Source: Paenibacillus sabinae T27
GTDB lineage: Bacteria > Bacillota > Bacilli > Paenibacillales > Paenibacillaceae
Direction of reading: 5' to 3'
Assembly (NCBI RefSeq): GCF_000612505.1
Contig: NZ_CP004078.1
Location: 1,104,001-1,168,000 of the forward strand
Length of the DNA: 64,000 bases
Under the pieces are notes generated by a model. It was not told the origin of the DNA. It was given only the letters and a program-made list of their open reading frames with translations, and did not search any database. Numbering within the stretch: position 1 is the first letter of the stretch; each line of letters begins with the position of its first letter. Positions 8,167-16,180 of the stretch are shown here, in pieces. The translations under genes were made by a program, and so were the position numbers.

Positions 8167-9171
8167 TTGAGTTCCTACTTATTAAAACGTGTCATGGTGC
8201 TGATTCCCGTGCTGATCGGGATGACGATAATCGTATTCTCCATCATTCATGCCATTCCGGGAGATCCGGCGGAGACGATTCTGGGCCAAAAGGCGACAGA
8301 GCAGTCCAAGCAGGCGCTGCGGGAACAGCTCGGCCTCGACAAGCCCTGGATATCGCAGTACTTTGATTATATGGGCGATCTGCTAAAAGGCGATTTGGGT
8401 TCCTCTATTCGCACCAAGACGCCGATTGCCAAAGAAATCGTTCCTTACCTGGCGGCAACGCTGGAGCTTACGGTGGCCGCAATGCTGTTCGCCACCTTTG
8501 TCGGCGTAAATGCCGGCATTTTGAGCGCTTGGAAGCAGAATTCATGGTTTGACTATACCGCGATGATTATCGCGCTGATCGGCGTGTCCATGCCGATATT
8601 CTGGCTTGGCCTCATGGAACAACTCGTGTTTGCGTTAAAGCTGCACTGGCTGCCCTCGATCGGAAGGATGGATCAGCGGGACCCGGTGGAGAGCATTACG
8701 AACCTGTATGTCATCGACAGTATTTTGGCGGGACGCTGGGATCAGCTTTGGACCGTCATCAAGCATTTGATTCTCCCGAGCATTGCGCTCGGAACGATTC
8801 CGATGGCGATTATCGCCCGGATGACCCGCTCCAGCATGCTGGAGGTCATGAATTCGGACTATATCCGCACGGCCAAAGCCAAAGGATTGTCACAGTTTGT
8901 CGTTGTGTACAAGCACGCTTTGAAAAATTCGCTGATTCCCGTGCTGACCGTCGTTGGTCTGCAGACGGGAGCCCTGCTCGGCGGGGCGGTGCTGACAGAG
9001 ACGATCTTCGCCTGGCCGGGCGTGGGACGGTATATATTTGAAGCGATCAGCTCGCGCGATTATCCGGTTATCCAATCCGGAATTCTGATCATCGCTTTTA
9101 TTTTCGTTATTATCAATCTGCTTGTGGATCTGCTGTATGCCGTCATCGATCCGCGCATTCAATACAAGTAA
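8167..9171 (+). CDS. Peptide ABC importer permease (DppB/OppB type)
   Basis: This is one of two membrane subunits forming the transport channel. The 334 residues begin LLKRVMVLIPVLIGMTIIVFSIIHAIPGDP, the conserved DppB N-terminus, and contain about six transmembrane helices. The EAA loop that docks the ATPases is visible around YIRTAKAKGLSQFVVVYKHALKNSLIPVL. Translation begins at TTG 8167, with AAGGTGAT upstream. The partner permease gene starts 12 bases after the stop. Confidence 0.92.
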   Translation: MSSYLLKRVMVLIPVLIGMTIIVFSIIHAIPGDPAETILGQKATEQSKQALREQLGLDKPWISQYFDYMGDLLKGDLGSSIRTKTPIAKEIVPYLAATLELTVAAMLFATFVGVNAGILSAWKQNSWFDYTAMIIALIGVSMPIFWLGLMEQLVFALKLHWLPSIGRMDQRDPVESITNLYVIDSILAGRWDQLWTVIKHLILPSIALGTIPMAIIARMTRSSMLEVMNSDYIRTAKAKGLSQFVVVYKHALKNSLIPVLTVVGLQTGALLGGAVLTETIFAWPGVGRYIFEAISSRDYPVIQSGILIIAFIFVIINLLVDLLYAVIDPRIQYK

Positions 9172-9183
9172 GGAGGGAACCTT

Positions 9184-10077
9184 TTGTCACAGGCATCATT
9201 GAATATGAATCCGGAAACGGCTGCTGCCGAAAAGGTCTCCGGCCCTTGGCGCGACGCGTGGAAGGCATTCCGCAAAAATAAAACGGCGATGCTCGGACTC
9301 GGCATCATCGTGTTCTTCATCCTGATCGCGGTGCTGGCGCCGTTCATTGCCCCATACGATTACAAGGAGCAGGTGCTGATGGACCGGCTGAAGGCGCCGT
9401 CCGCGGATCATTGGTTCGGAACGGACGACCTTGGCCGGGATATGTTCACCCGTATTATCTATGGCGCGCGCATTTCGCTTTGGGTGGGCTTCTTCTCCGT
9501 CATCGGCTCCATTATCGTTGGCACCGTGCTCGGCGTTCTGGCCGGGTTCTACGGCAAATGGATTGACATGCTCATTTCGCGTCTGTTCGATATCCTGCTC
9601 GCGTTTCCGAGCATTCTGCTGGCGATCGCCATCGTGGCCATTCTCGGGCCGTCGCTGCAGAACGCACTCTACGCCATCGCCATCGTCAACATTCCGACCT
9701 ACGGCCGGCTTGTGCGCGCGAAGGTGCTCAGCCTGAAGTCGGAGGAGTATATTACGGCGGCGCGGGCCATCGGCATGAAGAACACCCGCATTCTGCTCAC
9801 GCATATTCTGCCGAACAGCCTGACGCCGATTATCGTGCAGGGAACGCTCGGCATCGCCACCGCGATTATTGAAGCGGCTGCGCTCGGCTTTCTTGGTCTC
9901 GGCGCCCAGCCGCCGGAACCTGAGTGGGGCAAGATGCTGTCGGATTCCCGCCAGTTTATCCAGAAGGCGCCCTGGACGGTCGTCTTCCCAGGCCTGTCTA
10001 TTATGCTGACCGTGCTCGGTTTCAATCTGATGGGCGACGGTCTGCGCGATGTGCTTGATCCCCGGACGAAAAATTAA
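9184..10077 (+). CDS. Peptide ABC importer permease (DppC/OppC type)
   Basis: This second channel subunit has 297 residues and six predicted membrane helices. The N-terminal FRKNKTAMLGLGIIVFFILIAVLAPFIAPYD segment and HWFGTDDLGRDMFTRIIYGARISL are typical of OppC_N and the DppC core. The EAA loop is at YITAARAIGMKNTRILLTHILPNSL. A TTG start at 9184 sits eight bases after GGAGGG. It is the last gene of the five-gene operon, and a terminator hairpin follows. Confidence 0.92.
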   Translation: MSQASLNMNPETAAAEKVSGPWRDAWKAFRKNKTAMLGLGIIVFFILIAVLAPFIAPYDYKEQVLMDRLKAPSADHWFGTDDLGRDMFTRIIYGARISLWVGFFSVIGSIIVGTVLGVLAGFYGKWIDMLISRLFDILLAFPSILLAIAIVAILGPSLQNALYAIAIVNIPTYGRLVRAKVLSLKSEEYITAARAIGMKNTRILLTHILPNSLTPIIVQGTLGIATAIIEAAALGFLGLGAQPPEPEWGKMLSDSRQFIQKAPWTVVFPGLSIMLTVLGFNLMGDGLRDVLDPRTKN

Positions 10078-10094
10078 CAGTTTCATAGTTTCCC

Positions 10095-10157
10095 ATACCC
10101 TTCAGATTCTTGAGTGCGGCTTTAAGCCAAGCGCCAAGGGCTGGAGGGTATTTTTTT
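10095..10157 (+). terminator. Terminator of the peptide importer operon
   Basis: ATACCCTTCAG (10095-10105) pairs with CTGGAGGGTAT (10141-10151) with one G-T pair. Seven T follow. A second small hairpin lies inside the loop. Confidence 0.75.
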
Positions 10158-10290
10158 GCGGAAAGATAATCCCGGCTTTGAATCTTGCGAGAAGTGAGGG
10201 AGAGAAGTGAGGGAGAGCCGTGAGAAAGGTGTGTGAGGTTAATTGCCTTGAATTATCTCATGTTATTTCGACAAGAATTCATAAATTATT

Positions 10291-10319
10291 TTTAAACTTA
10301 ACAAAAGCACATATATTAT
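10291..10319 (+). promoter_or_regulatory. Candidate promoter of modA-modB
   Basis: TTTAAA (10291-10296) and TATTAT (10314-10319) are 17 bases apart, 84 bases before the modA start. A GTTAT-N3-AAATGTG motif at 10335-10349 resembles a half-site in the molbindin operator (13449-13484, read on the minus strand), which hints at shared control. The -35 matches consensus only 4 of 6. Confidence 0.35.
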
Positions 10320-10402
10320 AACAAAATATATAGTCGGTTATCGAAATGTGTGCTAGAATAGCTCCTAAATCATATGAATACATACATTGGAGGATTGGGA
10401 GA

Positions 10403-11179
10403 ATGTTAAAAAAGCTAGCAATGGTAGTCATGGCGGTGGCATTATTCGCTGCTCTGCCAGCAGCATTTACAGGTAAGGCAGAGGCTGCGGGCAAGACCCA
10501 AATTATCGTATCGGCAGCAGCGAGTTTGCAGGACAGCCTGGATAAAATCGCCGTTCAATACGAAAAGGCCCATCCGAATATCGATCTCGTCTTTAACTAT
10601 GCTGCATCCGGCACATTGCAGAAGCAAATCGAGCAGGGCGCTCCGGCAGACCTCTTCTTCTCGGCAGGCGACAAGCAAATGAAAGCTCTCGTTGATGGTG
10701 GGCTCATCTCCACCCACAAAGAACTGCTGAAAAATCAACTGGTGGTTGTAGTTCCAGCAAGTTCGAAGACAAAGCTCACTACGATTTCGCAGCTTACAGG
10801 CTCTTCGTTCAAGAAGGTGGCCGTAGGCCAACCGGAATCGGTACCGGCCGGACAATATGCGCAGCAATCGCTGACTTTCAAGAAAATCTGGGACCCGCTG
10901 CAAAGCAAACTGGTCTTTGGCAAAGACGTGCGCACTGTGCTCTCCTATGTTGAAACAGGTAATGCGGACGCTGGCTTTGTCTACAAAACCGATGCTCTGA
11001 CCTCCAGTAAAGTTAAAATAGCTCTGAAAGTAGCCTCTTTCGCCCATAAACCAATTAACTATCCGCTCGGCATCGTAAAGAGCACAGAGCATAAGGCCGA
11101 AGCCGAAGCGTTCTACGCTTATCTTCAAACAAGCGCGGCAACCAGCGTATTTAAATCCTTTGGATTTTTGCTCTACTAA
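10403..11179 (+). CDS. modA: Molybdate ABC transporter substrate-binding protein
   Basis: ModA binds molybdate (or tungstate) outside the membrane. The 258 residues start at ATG 10403, preceded by GGAGGATTGGGAGA. An in-frame start further upstream would place extra residues before the signal peptide. The signal MLKKLAMVVMAVALFAALPAAFTGKAEA has an AxA-type cleavage site and no lipobox. The mature part opens IIVSAAASLQDSLDKIA, in which Ser residues contact the oxyanion, and contains NYAASGTLQKQIEQGAPADLFFSA, the ModA signature. modB follows after 25 bases. No gene for the ModC ATPase is present in the window, so one encoded elsewhere must energise the pair. Confidence 0.93.
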   Translation: MLKKLAMVVMAVALFAALPAAFTGKAEAAGKTQIIVSAAASLQDSLDKIAVQYEKAHPNIDLVFNYAASGTLQKQIEQGAPADLFFSAGDKQMKALVDGGLISTHKELLKNQLVVVVPASSKTKLTTISQLTGSSFKKVAVGQPESVPAGQYAQQSLTFKKIWDPLQSKLVFGKDVRTVLSYVETGNADAGFVYKTDALTSSKVKIALKVASFAHKPINYPLGIVKSTEHKAEAEAFYAYLQTSAATSVFKSFGFLLY

Positions 11180-11204
11180 TTATTAAAGACTGCGGGTTGA
11201 GGAC

Positions 11205-11867
11205 ATGGACATCAATTGGACCGACTTTATGGCCCCGGTGTGGCTATCGATTAAAATAGCAGTAATAACCAGCTTGGTTGTATTCATCCTGGCGGCGGCG
11301 ATTGCCAAAGCGATGGCGAACCGGAAGTTTCCGGGCCACAGCCTGATCGAAACCGTGCTCTTGCTGCCCTTGGTTCTTCCGCCTACGGTTGTGGGTTTTG
11401 TACTTCTGGTCGTGTTGGGAAGAAGAAGCTGGCTTGGCGAATGGTACGAAAATTTAACCGGTGGAACGATTCTGTTCACCTGGGGATCGGCGGTAATTGC
11501 GTCCGTCGTGGTCGCTTTTCCGCTCGTTTACCGCACGCTGAAAGCCGGTTTCGAGGGCGTCGACCGAGATTTGGAAGATGCGGCGCGCGCGCAGGGGGCG
11601 GGAGAGTTTCAAGTGCTCCGCTATGTTACGCTTCCGCTCGCCATCCGGACACTTGCAGCAGGTTATGTTCTTGGCTTCGCCCGCGGACTCGGCGAGTTCG
11701 GAGCGACGATCATGGTGGCCGGGAATATTCCCAATCGTACCCAGACGATTCCGACAGCCATTTATGTGGCCGTAGACGGCGGAGACATGACGCTTGCATG
11801 GCTGTGGGTCATTTCCATTATCGCCATCTCGGCGATCATGCTGATGTTTGTCAACCGGTATTCCTGA
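11205..11867 (+). CDS. modB: Molybdate ABC transporter permease
   Basis: This is the membrane channel of the molybdate importer. The 220 residues contain about five transmembrane helices. LLLPLVLPPTVVGFVLLV is a ModB signature, and the ATPase-docking EAA loop reads LEDAARAQGAGEFQVLRYVTLPLAIRTLAAG, followed by RGLGEFGATIMVAGNIP. Length is normal for ModB. It is the last gene of a two-gene operon and is followed by an 11-bp-stem terminator. The lack of an adjacent modC is shared, as I recall, with the B. subtilis yvgL-yvgM pair. Confidence 0.93.
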   Translation: MDINWTDFMAPVWLSIKIAVITSLVVFILAAAIAKAMANRKFPGHSLIETVLLLPLVLPPTVVGFVLLVVLGRRSWLGEWYENLTGGTILFTWGSAVIASVVVAFPLVYRTLKAGFEGVDRDLEDAARAQGAGEFQVLRYVTLPLAIRTLAAGYVLGFARGLGEFGATIMVAGNIPNRTQTIPTAIYVAVDGGDMTLAWLWVISIIAISAIMLMFVNRYS

Positions 11868-11886
11868 AAAGGGACGTATAACGCAG

Positions 11887-11946
11887 ATAAACCCTCCTTC
11901 ATCCGGCAGCGTAGAGGCTTAATGGATAGGGGAGGGTTTATTTTTA
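11887..11946. terminator. Terminator between modB and the convergent regulator gene
   Basis: ATAAACCCTCC (11887-11897) and GGAGGGTTTAT (11931-11941) pair perfectly, and TTTTT follows on the plus strand. The A/T-rich arm ends let it act in both directions between the two convergent genes. Confidence 0.75.
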
Positions 11947-11997
11947 AGTGTTCAGCGTTTGAAGAGTGGGAAAGCTATTTCGTTCCAGCGTAAGGGC

Positions 11998-12975
11998 TTA
12001 CGTTTCGTAAATGATATTCCCGGTTTCGGACAAGTCATATCCGTAGATCGAGCCCAATTCATTATGCAGCGCCTTGGAGCGGCATAACTCGAGTACAGCC
12101 GAGATCCACTCCCGGTTCTCGGGACGTTTCAGCATCACGAGGTCGTACTTTTCCTGGATTAGCGGAATGAAATCCACGCCTTCAACCATGCGGGCGGCTT
12201 TTTCGTTTCCGACGCCGACATCGGCTTCGCCCCGGGCAATCTTCCCGGCAACCGTCAGGTGGTTGATTTCTTCCGTTAAATAACCGTCGATCTTCGTTCC
12301 GTCTACACCGTTTAGGCGCAGCTGCTCATCAAGCAGCACCCGGGCCCCCGATCCTCTTTCCCGGTTAACGAGCCGCAGACCCGGTTGTCCTAGATCTTTC
12401 CAGCTTTGCAGCCCCTTGGGATTCCCCTTCTGTACATAGAGGCCCGCCGCTCTACCCAACAGGCGGACGACAATGAAGCTGGAGCCTACGAGGAGCTTGC
12501 GGATGTAAGGAATATTATATTCGCCCGAATCGCCGTCAAGCAGATGCGTGCTGACGATATCCGATTCCCCGCGGTACATGGAAATCAGACTGTCCAAGCT
12601 GCCCGCATAGGAACGCAGCGGGCGCAGCGAGGGCGAGAACTTTTCCAAATGCTGCGCCAGAATATCCAGACTGATATCCTGTCCGGTAATAACGATATCT
12701 CGCGCCGATGATCGGAACCCCCCTGGAATAGCGGCATTATGGGCGAGGCCTGTGCTCTGAACCGGGGGCTGTACCGGAGCAAGCATGGGAGCCTGACGTC
12801 CGATTCCTCTGGACTGCTGCTTGTACAGTTCAAGATCCGAAGAGTCCACGCGCATTTGTTTGCCGACCCGATAAGAAGAAAGCTCGCCTTTTTTAATAAG
12901 ATCATAGACCTTAAGCTTTGATATCTTAAGCAGCTGGGCAACCTCTTCGGTTGTATAGGATGTATTGTCGGACAT
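11998..12975 (-). CDS. Helix-turn-helix / periplasmic-binding-fold regulator, probable molybdate regulator (YvgK type)
   Basis: The 325-residue protein has an N-terminal excisionase-type HTH_17 domain (residues 6-55, TTEEVAQLLKISKLKVYDLIKKGEL) joined through a Pro/Gln-rich linker to a PBP-like domain (about 90-310) resembling ModA-type receivers. RLVNRERGSGARVLLDEQL and GEADVGVGNEKAARMV are typical. Proteins of this build sit beside mod genes in Firmicutes and are thought to sense molybdate or molybdopterin. Start ATG has AGGAGG upstream. It is convergent with modAB and upstream of the molbindin gene region. Its role as regulator of both is inference from neighbourhood and domains. Confidence 0.8.
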   Translation of the reverse strand: MSDNTSYTTEEVAQLLKISKLKVYDLIKKGELSSYRVGKQMRVDSSDLELYKQQSRGIGRQAPMLAPVQPPVQSTGLAHNAAIPGGFRSSARDIVITGQDISLDILAQHLEKFSPSLRPLRSYAGSLDSLISMYRGESDIVSTHLLDGDSGEYNIPYIRKLLVGSSFIVVRLLGRAAGLYVQKGNPKGLQSWKDLGQPGLRLVNRERGSGARVLLDEQLRLNGVDGTKIDGYLTEEINHLTVAGKIARGEADVGVGNEKAARMVEGVDFIPLIQEKYDLVMLKRPENREWISAVLELCRSKALHNELGSIYGYDLSETGNIIYET

Positions 12976-13092
12976 AAAATAAAGCCTCCTAAAAATTGGG
13001 CTGCGCCCGGCAGCCGTCGCACTGCTAGTGCATTAACACAAGACTACCTTATTTTTGGCCCGGGCGCAATTATTGCGGGCGGAGAATACAAA

Positions 13093-13132
13093 AGAACCGG
13101 ACGCACATCTCCTTGGATGTGTATCCGGTTCT
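13093..13132 (-). terminator. Terminator of the molbindin gene
   Basis: Read on the minus strand, 17-base arms (13116-13132 and 13093-13109) pair with only mismatch/wobble positions near the middle, and a T-rich stretch follows. It lies 37 bases beyond the molbindin stop. Confidence 0.75.
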
Positions 13133-13168
13133 CTTTGCGTCGGATTACCATGAAGCGGGCAGCCGCCC

Positions 13169-13372
13169 TTAAGCCATGAGCAAAACCGAGGAAGCTTTGA
13201 AAAGAGCGGTTACGGTAGAGCCTTCTTTAATACCAAGTTCTTCAAGGGCATCCAAAGAGATAATGGAAGTAATCTTCTGTCCGCCGGCATCAATAACAAC
13301 CTCTGCATTGATCGGACCTGCTTTGACCAGCGTTACGGTACCTTCCAATTGGTTTCTAGCGCTAAGTTTCAT
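13169..13372 (-). CDS. Molbindin-like TOBE-domain protein (Mop)
   Basis: The 67-residue protein is a single TOBE/Mop domain: MKLSARNQLEGTVTLVK, then INAEVVIDAGGQKITSIIS, then LGIKEGSTVTALFKASSVLLM. Mop proteins assemble into hexamers that bind about eight molybdate ions and buffer the cellular pool. The spacing of these three blocks and the size match known molbindins. Start ATG is preceded by AGAGGAGAG. It has its own promoter with a palindrome at the transcription start and its own terminator. Together with modA, modB and the HTH-PBP regulator it makes a molybdate homeostasis group. Confidence 0.9.
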   Translation of the reverse strand: MKLSARNQLEGTVTLVKAGPINAEVVIDAGGQKITSIISLDALEELGIKEGSTVTALFKASSVLLMA

Positions 13373-13448
13373 TTGAGAACTCTCCTCTCATTTTTGGGTA
13401 ATAAAGAGATGTATAGTTAAGTGATTCTTGATGTCCAGTTATAATCAG

Positions 13449-13484
13449 TTATATCAAAACAAAACCAAAACATATTTGATATAA
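13449..13484 (-). promoter_or_regulatory. Inverted-repeat operator at the molbindin transcription start
   Basis: TTATATCAAA (13449-13458) and TTTGATATAA (13475-13484) form a perfect 10-bp inverted repeat with a 16-base gap. It begins right where transcription from the promoter at 13489-13517 should start, a typical position for a repressor. Confidence 0.6.
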
Positions 13485-13488
13485 CGAA

Positions 13489-13517
13489 ATTATACTACAT
13501 AATGTTGGGAAAAACAA
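13489..13517 (-). promoter_or_regulatory. Sigma-A promoter of the molbindin gene
   Basis: On the minus strand TTGTTT (13517-13512) and a perfect TATAAT (13494-13489) are separated by 17 bases. Transcription would start near 13482, giving a leader of about 110 bases. Confidence 0.7.
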
Positions 13518-13723
13518 GATATTCTGAGTATTTATGATATATTCCGTGAAAATGCATCACTTTACCGAGGAAAAGCGGAATTTTTCCTGAAAAAGAGCGA
13601 AAAGAGCGGAAAACGGGATTCAAGTGCGAATATGAAAAATATAAGCGGATTAATGAAACTTTTGCCGAAAATGAACTATAATGAAGTATTAAAGACAGAA
13701 TGCTATATAAAGGGGTGGGGGAT

Positions 13724-15139
13724 ATGACACTGATTGAACAAAGAGAACACCGCCAATATCCGGAGATCACCCGGCAGGAGACGTCGCGGGCCGTATACGA
13801 ACGCGATTATTCCCGGCTTATCCATTCGCCTACCTTCCGCAGGCTTCAAGGGAAATCCCAAGTATTCGGCGCAGGCACCGGCGATTATTACCGGACGCGC
13901 CTGACGCATTCGCTCGAAGTGGCGCAAATTGCCCGCGAAGCGGCCAAGAGCCTGCTGCGCTCGTATCCCGAAGTCGAAACGGGACAAGCCGAAAATCCGG
14001 GCCTGGTCATTGATCCCGAGGTCGTCGAATGTGCATCGATCGCCCATGATTTCGGCCATCCGCCGTTCGGACATAAAGGGGAAGAAGTGCTAGACAACAT
14101 ATTGGACCGTATGATTGAGGAGAAGACGACGCAGAAGGCGCTGGTGACGGGCGCGGCGGCGGACCCGGTCCGCAAGCTCGAAATCTTTAATGAGATGCGA
14201 ACCAAATATGAGCATTTTGAAGGGAACGCGCACAACTTCCGGCTGATCATGTTTCTGGAAAAGCGCGAAAATATCGACGGACTGAATCTGTCGGATGCCG
14301 TACTGCTTGGTATCAACAAGTACCCTTTTCCCGGAACGGTGCTCAAAAAAGGGATGTACCAGCATGAGTGGGAATATATCTCGCATGTCCGCTCCGAATG
14401 GGGCATTCCGGAAGGCAAGAAGACGCTTGAAGCCCAGTTGATGGATTTGTGCGACGATATCGCTTACTCCGCCCACGACCTGGAAGACGGCATCAAGGCC
14501 GGAAAAATCGAGGTTCATGAGTTTTTTATGCGCGATCCGTATATTATCAGGCTGATTGTCGAGAAGATCATGACGCTGGAGGATTCTTTCTGGCACGGAT
14601 GGACGGAGGAAGCGATACGGCCGAAGGTGGAAGAGGTGCTGGATTCGTTCCTGCGCGTCTGGAAGGAGAAAATGCCGACCTGTGAAAATGATTACTCCCG
14701 GACCCGCCGCGAAGTCAAAGCCTATTGGGTCAGCACTTTTGTCGGCAGCCTCGGTGTCATCCCGGACGGCGACTGGAAGAAGGTTACCTTTATTAAGGAA
14801 GGAAAAGAAGACGAAGACCTGCTGCGCACGGTAAGCGTCCTGAAAAGCTTTGCCTGGGTGACGATGATCCGCGATCTCCGTGTACAGCGGCTGCAGAAGC
14901 GCAGCGAATGGATTGTGCGGAAGCTGTGGGGCGCTTTTGTTGACCCGGATACGTCGAAGGCGATTATCCCGACCGATTGGCTGCAGCGTTTTGAAAAGGA
15001 CCAGCGCCGGCCAAAACCGATCTGGACCTGGGAGCATATGGTAATCGACTATATTGCGGGAATGACGGATGCTTTTGCCGAGAAAATCTACAATGAGCTG
15101 TTCGGGCTTAAAGTCGGCTCGATCTACGATTTGGATTAA
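13724..15139 (+). CDS. dgt: Deoxyguanosinetriphosphate triphosphohydrolase family protein
   Basis: dGTPases hydrolyse dGTP (or other dNTPs) to the nucleoside and triphosphate, and help balance dNTP pools. The 471-residue protein shows an HD phosphohydrolase domain: H62 in RLTHSLEVAQIA, H108-D109 in IAHDFGHPPFGHKGEE, and a downstream Asp in YSAHDLEDGI. The N-terminal RLIHSPTFRRLQGKSQVF is a dGTPase signature that contacts nucleotide. I chose ATG 13724, with AGGGGTGG upstream, over an ATG at 13700 that lacks one. The gene stands alone. Whether dGTP is the preferred substrate is not visible. Confidence 0.88.
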   Translation: MTLIEQREHRQYPEITRQETSRAVYERDYSRLIHSPTFRRLQGKSQVFGAGTGDYYRTRLTHSLEVAQIAREAAKSLLRSYPEVETGQAENPGLVIDPEVVECASIAHDFGHPPFGHKGEEVLDNILDRMIEEKTTQKALVTGAAADPVRKLEIFNEMRTKYEHFEGNAHNFRLIMFLEKRENIDGLNLSDAVLLGINKYPFPGTVLKKGMYQHEWEYISHVRSEWGIPEGKKTLEAQLMDLCDDIAYSAHDLEDGIKAGKIEVHEFFMRDPYIIRLIVEKIMTLEDSFWHGWTEEAIRPKVEEVLDSFLRVWKEKMPTCENDYSRTRREVKAYWVSTFVGSLGVIPDGDWKKVTFIKEGKEDEDLLRTVSVLKSFAWVTMIRDLRVQRLQKRSEWIVRKLWGAFVDPDTSKAIIPTDWLQRFEKDQRRPKPIWTWEHMVIDYIAGMTDAFAEKIYNELFGLKVGSIYDLD

Positions 15140-15241
15140 AGAGATACTCAATACTGCTTTGCTCTTGACGCCCGGCTTTGCGAAATGCAGAGAGGGCGTT
15201 TGTTGTGGACGGCTGTAATAGAAACGAAAGGAGGGATGAGG

Positions 15242-16180
15242 ATGGACTACATAGAGATGCCTTACTTATATATATTTCGAAGTCACGAGAACGAAAGCGG
15301 ACTGTGCTCTTTGGAGCTGGAGGTATTATTGCAAGGGGATGTCCTGTCTCCGGGACTCGTTATTGCCCGGGAAAAGATTGATCCTTGCCGAAGTCCGTTT
15401 ATATTAGGCAGAATTGATATTCAATGCGCATCGGAATCGCTGGAAGCCATAGGGGAGTTTGCTGCCGGAATCGGGTTTGAAGCGGGAGAGACCTTTAAGC
15501 TGATCTGTCCGAAGGAAGGGGGCGGAACCTTTGAAGAACGCAAAGAGCTGGAGAGAACCGTCGGCAGGCGGATGACCGGCATGGCCGATTTGCGGTCGCC
15601 GGACCGCGTATTCGGACTGGTCAAGCATAATGGCATTATTATGCTTGGCGAGTACCATGAGAGCGACAGAAGCTGGCAGGAGCGGAAGCTTAAGCCGCAT
15701 AACTATTCCACGGGGCTCAGTGTGGCGCTGGCCAGGTCGGCCGTCAACATCGCGGCCCCGCGTCCGGAAGGCCTGCGGGTTCTCGATCCGTGCTGCGGGA
15801 TGGGGAGCGTTCTGATTGAAGGGCTGTTCATGGGGATGGACATGACCGGCTGCGATCTCAATCCGCTCGCCGTGCGGGGGGCGAAGGGGAATCTTCGCCA
15901 TTTCGGCTACCCGGAGCATATCGTGACGCTCGGGGACATGAGAAATCTGTTCGGCCGTTATGACGCGGCTGTGCTGGACATGCCTTATAACCTGTGCTCC
16001 GTTCTCTCGCCGGCGGACACAAGAGAAATGCTCGAAGCTCTCCGCCGGTTAACCGGCCGCGCGGTCATTATTTCCACGCAGCCGGTTCAGGAGAGTATTG
16101 TCGCGGCCGGCTTTGAAATCAAAGGCGGCTGCACGGTGTTCAAGGGAACCTTCAGACGGTCGCTCTGGCTCTGCCTTTAA
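15242..16180 (+). CDS. TRM11-like RNA guanine-N2 methyltransferase family protein
   Basis: The 312-residue protein has an uncharacterised N-terminal half and a C-terminal class I SAM methyltransferase. LDPCCGMGSVLIEG (residues about 181-194) is the SAM-binding motif I, TGCDLNP is motif II, and DMPYNL near 244 stands where N2-guanine methyltransferases carry (D/N)PPY, here with Met. This architecture resembles archaeal/eukaryal TRM11 and bacterial relatives acting on tRNA guanine. ATG 15242 was chosen because AGGAGG lies seven bases upstream. Its stop overlaps the convergent dehydrogenase gene by four bases. The target RNA is unknown. Confidence 0.7.
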   Translation: MDYIEMPYLYIFRSHENESGLCSLELEVLLQGDVLSPGLVIAREKIDPCRSPFILGRIDIQCASESLEAIGEFAAGIGFEAGETFKLICPKEGGGTFEERKELERTVGRRMTGMADLRSPDRVFGLVKHNGIIMLGEYHESDRSWQERKLKPHNYSTGLSVALARSAVNIAAPRPEGLRVLDPCCGMGSVLIEGLFMGMDMTGCDLNPLAVRGAKGNLRHFGYPEHIVTLGDMRNLFGRYDAAVLDMPYNLCSVLSPADTREMLEALRRLTGRAVIISTQPVQESIVAAGFEIKGGCTVFKGTFRRSLWLCL

